A stretch of 38,049 bases of DNA from Nocardia concava NBRC 100430 (GTDB lineage Bacteria > Actinomycetota > Actinomycetes > Mycobacteriales > Mycobacteriaceae). The stretch covers positions 1-38,049 of the forward strand of contig NZ_BAFX01000147.1 in NCBI RefSeq assembly GCF_000308815.1. The letters run 5' to 3'. A model generated the notes under the pieces. The model was not told the DNA's origin, made no database searches, and saw only the letters and a list, made by a program, of their open reading frames with translations. Of this stretch, positions 1 to 9,650 are shown in pieces. Every line of letters begins with the position of its first letter. Positions within the stretch are counted from its first letter, which is position 1. The translations under genes and the position numbers were made by a program.

Positions 1-900
1 ATATCGGGGCCCACCTTCCTGACCTTCTATGTGATCGCGGCGTTGCTGGCGTTCGGGTTCACGCTCGCGCGCCGGATCGCCATCCTGGGCCACACCGAGC
101 CGTCGAGCGAATCGGTTTCGAGCCTGCGACCCAGCGAGATCGCCATGCTGATCGATGACAAGCGGCCGGTGCTGGCGGGTCTGGCGCAATTGCGCGGCTA
201 TCAGCTCATCGACTCGACCGGGCGGACGGTGCGCCAGCCCACCGACGCCGACCAGCGCTGGCTCGATGCCGTCTCGAACGCGCTGTTCGGGCATCTACTG
301 GTCTCGGAGCGGCGCAGCATGACGGATCTGCGTGCGGCGGGGATCCTTTCGGTGGCGCGCATGCGTGCCGACCTCATCGAGCGCGGGTATCTGTTCGGCC
401 CGCGGCAGCGAAAGGCGTTGTACCTGGCGGCCCTTCCGCTCGACGCGCTGCTGATCCTCGGCATCGTGCGGCTGGTCGCCGGAATGTCCGGGCACCACAA
501 GGTCGGGTTCCTGGTGCTGGCGCTGATCGTCCTGCTGGTCGCCACCGGCTTCATGATCCGGTCGCCGCGCCTGACCCAGCGCGGGCGCGATGCCCTCGAC
601 GCCGCGCGGGCCCAGCATCTGCACCTGCGCCCGAACAACTCCCCCTCCTACGGTTCCTACGGACCCAACAGCGCGGCCTTCGCGGCCGCGCTCTTCGGCG
701 CCGGGGTGCTGTGGAGTCTCGATCCGGCCCTGGCGCAGGCCACCGCCGTCGTCGGCGGGGGCGGCGGTTACGGGGGCGGGGGTGGCGACAGCTGCAGCAC
801 CGGCTCGAGTTGCAGCACGAGTTCCGGCGACAGCGGCGGCGGAAGCAGTTGCGGCAGTAGCTGTGGCAGCAGCTGCGGTGGCGGCGGGTGCGGCGGATGA
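1..900 (+). CDS. TIGR04222-type membrane protein with Cys-rich Gly/Ser tail (5' partial)
   Basis: The frame is open from base 1 and already encodes the family-typical SGPTFL segment, so the true start lies upstream of the window; the GTG at 31 is an internal codon. A hydrophobic segment near the start is followed by a soluble stretch (about codons 30-135), two close hydrophobic segments (about 140-190), a basic stretch, and another hydrophobic segment near codon 225 ending ALAQA. The last 45 residues are low complexity: Gly runs, then six Cys in SC or SSC contexts (Cys codons at 793, 811, 850, 862, 874, 889). Established: TIGR04222 proteins have a conserved N-terminal region and a variable low-complexity tail. 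Function unknown. The stop overlaps the next gene by ATGA, so the two are translationally coupled. Inference: the tail is the substrate of the DUF692 enzyme encoded next door. Confidence 0.85.
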   Translation: MSGPTFLTFYVIAALLAFGFTLARRIAILGHTEPSSESVSSLRPSEIAMLIDDKRPVLAGLAQLRGYQLIDSTGRTVRQPTDADQRWLDAVSNALFGHLLVSERRSMTDLRAAGILSVARMRADLIERGYLFGPRQRKALYLAALPLDALLILGIVRLVAGMSGHHKVGFLVLALIVLLVATGFMIRSPRLTQRGRDALDAARAQHLHLRPNNSPSYGSYGPNSAAFAAALFGAGVLWSLDPALAQATAVVGGGGGYGGGGGDSCSTGSSCSTSSGDSGGGSSCGSSCGSSCGGGGCGG

Positions 901-1826
901 CCGGGTCACCACTCCCCGCCGGGGCGGTCGGCATCGGCTGGCGGCGCGAGATCTGCGGGATTCTCGCGGATCTGGACGGTATCGGATTCTGTGAGGTGAT
1001 CGCGGAATCCTTGGCGGCCAAGGGTTCCGGACGACGCGGGATCGCAGTTTGGCGCGGTCGCGGCGGCGCGCGACCGAAGATCGCCGTGCCCGAGGAACTC
1101 GATGAACTGGTGAGCCGGGGCATTCCGGCTGTACCGCACGGGATTTCACTGTCGCTCGGCAGCGCGGAGGGATTCGACGACACCCGGGCCGCACATCTCG
1201 CCGACTGTGCACGGGCACTCGGCTCGCCACTGGTCAGCGAGCATATCGCGTTCGTGCGCGCGGCCGGAATCGAGGCCGGGCATCTCTTACCGCTCCCCCG
1301 CACCCGCGAAGCTCTGGATGTGCTGGAACGCAATATCCTCCGGACGATGCGGCATCTCGACGTGCCGCTCGCGGTGGAGAACATCGCCGCGCTCTTCGAA
1401 TGGCCGGACGCCGAGTACACCGAGGCCGAGTTCCTGCAGGAACTCGTCGAGCGCACCGGCGTCTACCTGCTGCTCGATATCGCGAACGTCTACGCCAACG
1501 CCCGCAACACCTCCCGCGACCCGCTCACCGAACTGCTGCGCCTGCCGACCGAACGCCTGGCCTACTGCCATATCGCGGGCGGTCACGAATCCGGCGGCCG
1601 CTATATCGACACCCACGTGCATCCGATCCCCGCCGAGGTGCTGGCCCTGGTGGCCGAGTTCGCGCCGGGCCGACCCACGCCCCTCATGCTCGAACGCGAC
1701 GGAAACTACCCGCCCGCAACCGAACTCATCGCCGAACTGAACGCCATCGCGACGGCCTCGGGGCGCGGAGCGATCACGTTGCGATCCGCCCCGGACAGTG
1801 TGAGCAGCACATCGGTCCCGGCATGA
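897..1826 (+). CDS. DUF692/MNIO-family multinuclear iron oxidase
   Basis: 309 residues from ATG 897, which overlaps the previous stop (ATGA 897-900); a GTG at 888 is a less likely start. Hallmarks of the DUF692 TIM-barrel family appear in order: PHG with H81, SLSLGS, SEH (E115-H116), LLPLPRT, AVEN (E161-N162), LLLDIANVY (D194, N197), CHIAGG (H225), DTH (D238, H240) and LERD (E266). These are the His/Asp/Glu positions expected to hold two or three irons. Established for MbnB, TglH and bufferin/Hvf relatives: such enzymes oxidatively modify Cys-containing peptides, usually with a small partner protein. Here the upstream gene supplies a Cys-rich tail and the downstream gene a possible partner. 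Odd: about 20 extra basic/Gly residues (about 43-62) precede the PHG motif. Substrate and product are not shown by sequence. Confidence 0.9.
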   Translation: MTGSPLPAGAVGIGWRREICGILADLDGIGFCEVIAESLAAKGSGRRGIAVWRGRGGARPKIAVPEELDELVSRGIPAVPHGISLSLGSAEGFDDTRAAHLADCARALGSPLVSEHIAFVRAAGIEAGHLLPLPRTREALDVLERNILRTMRHLDVPLAVENIAALFEWPDAEYTEAEFLQELVERTGVYLLLDIANVYANARNTSRDPLTELLRLPTERLAYCHIAGGHESGGRYIDTHVHPIPAEVLALVAEFAPGRPTPLMLERDGNYPPATELIAELNAIATASGRGAITLRSAPDSVSSTSVPA

Positions 1827-2176
1827 GCGGCGAAAACCCCGAGGCGGCAGGGACACTCGCGCAGCGGCAGGAGGCGCTGGTGCGAGCGCTGGTGGCCGGT
1901 GCGACCGCGCCCGAGGGTTTCGACCTCGAGGATCTGACCGCGACCGCGCACGGATTGCTGCACAAGCGCGCCGACGAGGTGCGCCGGCGCTTCCCCGGCC
2001 TCGCGCACGCCGTCGGCCCGGATTTCACGGCCCGCTATCTCGACTGGGCGCGGACCCGGCCGAAGACGACCACCGTGGAGGACGCCGCCGCCTTCGCCCG
2101 CGAGGTGGGTCTGCCCGACCCATTGCCGAAACGCGGTGTGCGTTCGCGACTGCCGTGGCGAACCCTCGGCAAGTGA
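1823..2176 (+). CDS. SCO6045-like small protein, probable MNIO partner
   Basis: 117 residues from ATG 1823, overlapping the MNIO stop by four bases (ATGA), so the three genes from 1 to 2176 form one translationally coupled unit. The protein resembles the Streptomyces SCO6045 type found beside DUF692 genes: an N-terminal helix rich in Ala/Gln/Leu (RQEALVRALVAG), a Pro-Gly-Phe-Asp turn, then LLHKRADEVRRRFPGL and a YLDWARTRP segment. No membrane segment, signal peptide or catalytic motif is visible. In characterised MNIO systems a small accessory protein (MbnC, TglI, HvfC/BufC types) helps deliver the substrate; an equivalent role is inferred from position only. It has no clear similarity to DUF2063. 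Confidence 0.75.
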   Translation: MSGENPEAAGTLAQRQEALVRALVAGATAPEGFDLEDLTATAHGLLHKRADEVRRRFPGLAHAVGPDFTARYLDWARTRPKTTTVEDAAAFAREVGLPDPLPKRGVRSRLPWRTLGK

Positions 2177-2203
2177 CCTCGGACACTCAGGCATGCTGAT
2201 CAC

Positions 2204-2635
2204 ATGATCGAGGTCGTGACCGTCAGCACCGAACAGGAACTAGCCGACGCCTATGCCGTGCGCATGAAGGTGTTCGTCGATGAGCAGGGCGTGCCCGCGG
2301 AGATCGAGATCGATGAACTAGATGAGGTTGCCGATCATTTCCTGGCCCGGCTGGACGGCAAGCCCGTCGGGGCCGGACGCCTGATCGTGCGCGACGGGGT
2401 CGGCGTGCTCGGCCGGCTGGCGGTGCTGGAGGAGACGCGCGGCACCGGGCTCGGGGTGGCCTTGGTGCGCGCCATCGAGGATCGGGTGCGCGAGCGCGGA
2501 TTGGGTTCGGTCGAACTGCATTCGCAGACGCATGCCCGCGGCTTCTACGAGAAGCTCGGCTACGAGGCGTACGGCGAGATCGGCATGGACGCGGGCATCC
2601 CGCACATCTGGATGCGCCGGTCCGTGGCGAACTGA
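2204..2635 (+). CDS. GNAT family N-acetyltransferase
   Basis: 143 residues. The N-terminal VFVDEQGVP segment followed by an acidic EIEIDELDE stretch is typical of the ElaA/YjcF-like GNAT branch. The acetyl-CoA pyrophosphate loop is RGTGLG (79-84), and the C-terminal HSQTHARGFYEKLGY segment (106-120) is the usual beta5/alpha4 region. Such enzymes move an acetyl group from acetyl-CoA to an amine; the acceptor cannot be told from sequence. It starts 27 bases after the MNIO cassette and could be co-transcribed, but nothing links it functionally. It is convergent with the next gene across 22 bases. Confidence 0.88.
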   Translation: MIEVVTVSTEQELADAYAVRMKVFVDEQGVPAEIEIDELDEVADHFLARLDGKPVGAGRLIVRDGVGVLGRLAVLEETRGTGLGVALVRAIEDRVRERGLGSVELHSQTHARGFYEKLGYEAYGEIGMDAGIPHIWMRRSVAN

Positions 2636-2657
2636 ATTACGGCGGTCGGGAACCGAA

Positions 2658-3107
2658 TTACGCGGGCTCGCAGGCGTCGCGCAGCGAGCAGGAGCCGCAG
2701 GCGCTGCCGCATCCGCCGACCTTCTCCTCGGGGAACGCGGTGGCGAGCGCCTTTTCGGCGGCCGCGGCGCCCGCGCCGAGGGTGAACACCGCGATGACCA
2801 CCGACACCACCGCGACGATCAGCGCGGGGAACCCGCCCGCCACGATCGCGACCGCACCACTGGCGGCGAGCAGCAGCCCGGCCACGATGGAGGTCGGCGC
2901 GGCCACCTTGTTGGCCAGCTTGAAGGCCTCCTCGGTTTTCACCGCCGCCTCCGAATGCACGCCGAAGTACCGGTTACCGGGAAGGGTGCCGGTCAGCCCG
3001 AGCACACCCGTGACCACGGCCACAGCCGCGAGGACAAAGAGGATCAGCGCCACGACGAACACCCGGTAAACGGTACCCCTACCCTTTTTGGGCCTGGGGA
3101 TGGCCAC
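2658..3107 (-). CDS. SdpI-like membrane protein with C-terminal Cys cluster
   Basis: 149 residues from GTG 3107, divergent from leuS. Hydrophobic segments lie at about 16-38, 72-92 and 94-116. Between the first two sits NRYFGVHSEAAVKTEEAFKL, the motif of SdpI/YhfL-type membrane proteins (NRxxGvRt...eeaW...N). SdpI itself is a Bacillus toxin-immunity and signalling protein; actinobacterial relatives are uncharacterised. The last 20 residues hold four Cys (C133, C137, C140, C146) in a GGCGSACGSC pattern, which SdpI proteins normally lack. The pattern resembles the tail of the TIGR04222 protein encoded 2 kb away. It could bind a metal, form disulfides or be an enzyme substrate; none is proven. 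Confidence 0.75.
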   Translation of the reverse strand: MAIPRPKKGRGTVYRVFVVALILFVLAAVAVVTGVLGLTGTLPGNRYFGVHSEAAVKTEEAFKLANKVAAPTSIVAGLLLAASGAVAIVAGGFPALIVAVVSVVIAVFTLGAGAAAAEKALATAFPEEKVGGCGSACGSCSLRDACEPA

Positions 3108-3163
3108 GTTTTACGCTGGTGGGCGACCTTATCGGGGATTGGCTGGACAAAGAAGGCAGGACC

Positions 3164-6037
<2,874 letters not shown>

Positions 6038-6039
6038 CG

Positions 6040-6077
6040 GAAGACCCGGTGCGCATCGGCGCACCGGGCCGGTCTTC
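6040..6077 (+). terminator. Hairpin terminator after leuS
   Basis: A perfect 10-bp stem CCCGGTGCGC / GCGCACCGGG (6045-6054 / 6059-6068) with loop ATCG begins 7 bases after the leuS stop. It is flanked by GAAGA and TCTTC, which can extend the stem with a CCGG bulge. There is only a short T-containing tail. It lies between the convergent leuS and sigma-factor genes and could serve both strands. Confidence 0.8.
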
Positions 6078-6094
6078 TCATCCCAGGAGCGGGA

Positions 6095-7015
6095 TTACGG
6101 CGTGGGCGTTTCAGTGCGGGTGATGGCGCGCGGAATTTCGAGGGCGGCCAGTTTGTCGGGGTTGCGGATGCCGTAGCCGCCGACGATCCGGTCGTCGGCG
6201 ATGTCGAACACGAGGACGGCTTCCAGTTTGTCGCCGATATAGGCGGCGAGAGCCGGTTGACCGTTGCAGTTCACCGTCTCGATGCGTACTTCCGGTCGCC
6301 GCCGCGCATATTTGAAGACCGCCATGAGGATCGCGCCCACCCGATCGGCGCCGACCATGACCAGCTCCGGCAGTGCGGTCACCTTGCCGCCGCTGTCGGT
6401 GGTCCAGGTGATGTCCGGCGCGAGCAGCGACAGCAGGCCGTCCATGTCGCCGGTGGTCGCGGCCGTGATAAAGCGTTCGGTGACCGCGGCGGCGCGGGCG
6501 GTGTCGACGGGGCCGTAGCGCTTGCGCCGGGCCTGCACATGGTTGCGGGCGCGGCGGGCGGTCTGGTGCACAGCGTCGACGGATTTTCCTGTTGCGGCGG
6601 CGATTTCGTCGTAGCCGAAGCCGAAGACCTCGCGCAGCACGAAGACCGCCCGCTCGGTGGGGGTGAGCGTTTCCAGCACGACCAGCATCCCCATCGAGAC
6701 CGATTCGGTGAGTATCACATCGCTCGAGGCGTCACCGTCGGCGAGCAGCAGCGGCTCGGGCAGCCACGGTCCGATGTACTCCTCGCGGCGACTGGCGCCG
6801 GCCCGCAACGTATTCAGTGCCTGCCGCGTGACGAGCTGGGCCAGATACGATTTCGTGTCCCGGACCGTGGCCAGGTCCACTCGCCGCCACCGCAGATAGC
6901 TGTCCTGCAGCACGTCGTCGGCTTCGGTTGCCGAGCCCAGGATCTCGTAGACGATGGTGAACAGCAGCGGTCGCAGATGGACGAAACGCTCGGTGTGCTC
7001 GTCGGTGGCGGTCAT
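6095..7015 (-). CDS. ECF41-group sigma factor (SigJ-like)
   Basis: 306 residues from ATG 7015, preceded by AAGGAG. Sigma region 2 spans about 10-75 (EADDVLQDSYLRWRRVD), region 4 about 105-165 (FGFGYDEIAAATGKSVDAVHQ), joined by a linker with WLPEP (84-88). A SnoaL-like C-terminal domain follows (about 175-290) with the DGLLSLLAPD motif and NPDKL (285-289), both hallmarks of ECF41 factors. In this group the C-terminal extension replaces a separate anti-sigma factor, and target genes are often the adjacent oxidoreductase or carboxymuconolactone decarboxylase-like gene. That arrangement holds here: the oxidoreductase gene ends two bases upstream. M. tuberculosis SigJ is the nearest named relative; orthology is not proven. 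Confidence 0.93.
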   Translation of the reverse strand: MTATDEHTERFVHLRPLLFTIVYEILGSATEADDVLQDSYLRWRRVDLATVRDTKSYLAQLVTRQALNTLRAGASRREEYIGPWLPEPLLLADGDASSDVILTESVSMGMLVVLETLTPTERAVFVLREVFGFGYDEIAAATGKSVDAVHQTARRARNHVQARRKRYGPVDTARAAAVTERFITAATTGDMDGLLSLLAPDITWTTDSGGKVTALPELVMVGADRVGAILMAVFKYARRRPEVRIETVNCNGQPALAAYIGDKLEAVLVFDIADDRIVGGYGIRNPDKLAALEIPRAITRTETPTP

Positions 7016-7017
7016 GG

Positions 7018-8205
7018 CTACGAAACTCCTTGCGGCACGGCCGTGCTCAGCTCCTTGCGCCTGCCCAAGCCCAGGAAGGTCGGGATCGCGCCGGGCTTGC
7101 GGGCTTCCTTGCGGATGGTCCCGATCGGGCCCGCGAGACCCACCCGTTCCTTGATCCACCCGGCCGCTCGCCCGCCGAGGTACATCGACACGGGGGTGTC
7201 ATCGCGGCGGCTGAATTGCATCGCACCCGCGCGACTGCCCAAACCCACGGTGCAGGCGGTGAAGGCCACGTCCAGTACGGCGGGTTCGTCCCCGGCGATG
7301 CGGGCCAGCACATTGTCGGCGGCCTGCGCACCCAGCGGTTGGGCGGCATAGCAACTCATCCGCAGTGGGCGGCCCGACGGCGCGACCGAGTCCCCGGCGG
7401 CGACGATGCGTTCGTCATCGATACTGGTCAGCGTCTCGTCGGTCAGCAGCCGGCCCAGCTCGTCGGTGCGCAGCCCACTGCGTGCCGCCAATTCGGGCAC
7501 CCCGAATCCGGCGGTCCAGATGGTGATCGCACCGGGCAGCACCTCGCCGTCGGTCAGGACGACCCCGTCGCGCCGCACCTCACGCACCCGCGCTTGCTCA
7601 CGCACCTCTACTCCGTTCTCGGACAACCACTTCGCCACCGACCGCCGCGCCGGATTCGAGAAGTTCGCCGCCAATTTACCGCCACCCACCAGGGTTACGG
7701 TACGGCCCTGCTCCACCAGTTCGGCGGCGGTCTCGATGCCGGTGAGCCCGCCACCGACGACGACGATCGGCGCCTGGACCGGCACCTCCGCCAGCGCCGC
7801 CCGCAGCCGCTGCGCGTGTTCGAATTCGGCTATCGGGTAGGCGAATTCGGCGGCACCGGGCACCGATACCGGCAGCGCGGCGGTGCTGCCGACCGCGTAG
7901 ACCACGTAGTCGTAGTCGAGCGCGCGCCCGGAACCCAGTTCCACCCGGCGGGCGGCGGTATCGATGCGGAGGGCACGATCGACGATCATCCGCACCCCGG
8001 CGCCGAGCAGGGTGTCGTAGTCGATTTCAGCCTCGTGGGTACCGGCCACGAACTGGTGCAACCGCATCCGCTCGACGAACCGGGGACGCGGATTGACCAG
8101 GGTGATCTCGACATCGCGGCGCAGCCGCAGCCGATTGGCCGCCACGGTACCGGCGTAGCCGCCGCCGATCACAACCACTTTGGTGATGGCATTGAAATCA
8201 GTCAT
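7018..8205 (-). CDS. NAD(P)/FAD-dependent oxidoreductase (NDH-2-like), ECF41 partner
   Basis: 395 residues from ATG 8205. The N-terminal FAD-binding motif is VVVIGGGYAG (10-19), and a second dinucleotide fold appears at IVVVGGGLTGIE in mid-protein, with the later AAGDSV segment that closes the FAD site. This two-Rossmann layout is that of type II NADH dehydrogenase-like pyridine nucleotide-disulfide oxidoreductases, without a redox-active CxxxxC pair. Electron acceptor unknown. It is the first gene of a two-gene unit with the sigma factor (two bases between them). The start is supported by an ECF-type promoter that ends just upstream; a longer Cys-rich extension to 8307 would run across that promoter and is rejected. 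Confidence 0.9.
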   Translation of the reverse strand: MTDFNAITKVVVIGGGYAGTVAANRLRLRRDVEITLVNPRPRFVERMRLHQFVAGTHEAEIDYDTLLGAGVRMIVDRALRIDTAARRVELGSGRALDYDYVVYAVGSTAALPVSVPGAAEFAYPIAEFEHAQRLRAALAEVPVQAPIVVVGGGLTGIETAAELVEQGRTVTLVGGGKLAANFSNPARRSVAKWLSENGVEVREQARVREVRRDGVVLTDGEVLPGAITIWTAGFGVPELAARSGLRTDELGRLLTDETLTSIDDERIVAAGDSVAPSGRPLRMSCYAAQPLGAQAADNVLARIAGDEPAVLDVAFTACTVGLGSRAGAMQFSRRDDTPVSMYLGGRAAGWIKERVGLAGPIGTIRKEARKPGAIPTFLGLGRRKELSTAVPQGVS

Positions 8206-8221
8206 GCCCTTCAGACACGTC

Positions 8222-8249
8222 TCACCGTCCATATCCGACACGAGGTGAC
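8222..8249 (-). promoter_or_regulatory. Putative ECF41/SigJ autoregulated promoter
   Basis: On the minus strand GTCACC (8249-8244), a 16-base spacer, then CGGTGA (8227-8222) lie about 17 bases upstream of the oxidoreductase ATG. This is close to the reported SigJ-type pattern GTCACA-N16-CGTCCT, although the -10 element differs at several positions. The position suggests that the sigma factor drives its own operon. GAAGGG just before the ATG would be the ribosome binding site. Confidence 0.55.
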
Positions 8250-8314
8250 AGCCGTCACATTCGCGGCCGCCCGGGCACGCTGCGGTACACGGGCGGTCCG
8301 AACTCATTCGTGCC

Positions 8315-9628
8315 TCAGCACTTCTCCCAGTAGCTGGGGCTGGTCTCCTTGATCGTGCTGGTGGCGTAGGTATTCCACAGGCCCAGGTTCTGGTTCGAGC
8401 CGTTGGCGTAGGCGGTGCCCATCGACTGGTGGGCGCGGCCCGCCTGGACGTGGGCGTAGTTGTTCGCGGTCACACAGGTCGGGGCGGGCGTGGTCGTCGT
8501 GGTGGTGGGCGGGACGGTCGTGGTCGGGGGCACGGTCGTCGTCGTGGTGGGCGGGACGGTCGTGGTGGTCGTCGGTGGAGTCGTTCCGCCGCTGAGCTTG
8601 TGGACCATGGCCATGATGGCGTCCATTTGTTTGCCGCCGTGCCAGGCGTAGGCGGTGTCGCCGCCGTAGCCCCACCAGTTCCAGCAGCCGTTGGGGTTGG
8701 TGATGGTGGCGGTGCTGGACGGAATCGCCTGCGGGTAAAGGACGATCATGTTGTTGGTGTCGGCGTACTCGTTGAGGTAGGCGTCCTTCATGAAGGTGTC
8801 GCCGAAGCCCTGGTAGTCGTAGCCCTGTTTGCAGCCGTGCAGGGCGACCATCAGGCGGCAGCTCGTGCCTCCGGCGCAGGATTGCGGGATGTAGGCGAAT
8901 CCCTTGTCGTCCATGCTGATCGCGCTCGCGCTGCCGCCGGGGACATACGCGTTCTGGTCGAACTGGATCAGCTTGCCGTTCAGGGTGGAGGCGGGAGCGC
9001 TGACGGTGCCGAAGAACTTGGCGAGCATCTCCTGCTCCGGATCGTTGCCGCAGTTGTTGATGAACGGCGAGGTGGTGTCCGCGCAGCTCACCGGTCCCAG
9101 CGGGCTGACCCACGAATGCCCGGCCGCGCTGGACTTGTTGTAGGTGACGTCCGCGCCGAAATCCGTGTAGTACGTGGCGAGATCGTCGTTGACGGCCTGC
9201 AGCACGGTCTTGTCGTTGGTGCCGTGGTACAGATACACCGGGGAACCGGACAGGTTCGAGACGGCGTCGACCTTGCCCTGATTCGCCAGATCCCTTGTCG
9301 CCGACTCCAACTGCGCGGGCGTCTGGCGGCCCGCGCCGTTCTGCATGCAGGAGTTCTGCGCCCGGACCGCGTAGTCGTAATCCCCGGCGCACCGGTAGGG
9401 ACCGGCGGTGAAGATGCCCGCTCCGGCGAAGACGCCGGAGTAGGCGACGTGCAGCTGGTTGGCCATATAGCCGCCGGAGGAGACGCCGGAGACATAGGTG
9501 TCGCTGATGTTGTAGCCGCGCAGGGTATCCGGGGTGGGGCTGGGGACGGCGGCCGTCACCACGCTCGCGGTGATCGCCGCCAGACCGGCCGTTATGGCCA
9601 AGGCGGACAGGGCATTAGCAAGTTTCAT
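8315..9628 (-). CDS. Secreted type 2 polyhydroxybutyrate depolymerase-like esterase
   Basis: 437 residues, with a signal peptide ending near A26-A27. The catalytic domain has the lipase box GVSSG (S50) near its N-terminus, Asp in HGTND (D139) and His in AGHSW (H171). The oxyanion segment VALHGC lies far downstream. This circularly permuted order defines type 2 extracellular PHB depolymerases, which cut polyhydroxyalkanoate esters outside the cell. A Thr/Pro linker (runs of PPTTTTT, about 350-382) leads to a C-terminal region of about 55 residues bounded by Cys, probably a substrate-binding module. It lies 22 bases downstream of a second secreted hydrolase, with GAGGA as ribosome binding site, so the two form an operon. 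Related feruloyl or acetylxylan esterases are an alternative. Confidence 0.85.
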   Translation of the reverse strand: MKLANALSALAITAGLAAITASVVTAAVPSPTPDTLRGYNISDTYVSGVSSGGYMANQLHVAYSGVFAGAGIFTAGPYRCAGDYDYAVRAQNSCMQNGAGRQTPAQLESATRDLANQGKVDAVSNLSGSPVYLYHGTNDKTVLQAVNDDLATYYTDFGADVTYNKSSAAGHSWVSPLGPVSCADTTSPFINNCGNDPEQEMLAKFFGTVSAPASTLNGKLIQFDQNAYVPGGSASAISMDDKGFAYIPQSCAGGTSCRLMVALHGCKQGYDYQGFGDTFMKDAYLNEYADTNNMIVLYPQAIPSSTATITNPNGCWNWWGYGGDTAYAWHGGKQMDAIMAMVHKLSGGTTPPTTTTTVPPTTTTTVPPTTTVPPTTTTTTPAPTCVTANNYAHVQAGRAHQSMGTAYANGSNQNLGLWNTYATSTIKETSPSYWEKC

Positions 9629-9650
9629 CGGGTTTCCTCAGGGGTGGGGC

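Noticed and set aside
8206..8307. Cys-rich 34-residue N-terminal extension of the NAD(P)/FAD oxidoreductase
   Set aside because: It would span the ECF-type promoter at 8222-8249 and precedes a start with its own ribosome binding site; the FAD motif is at the normal distance from ATG 8205.
8484..8590. Repetitive GGTGGT/GTCGTC DNA that looked like a tandem repeat array
   Set aside because: It is explained by the Thr/Pro linker of the PHB depolymerase on the minus strand.
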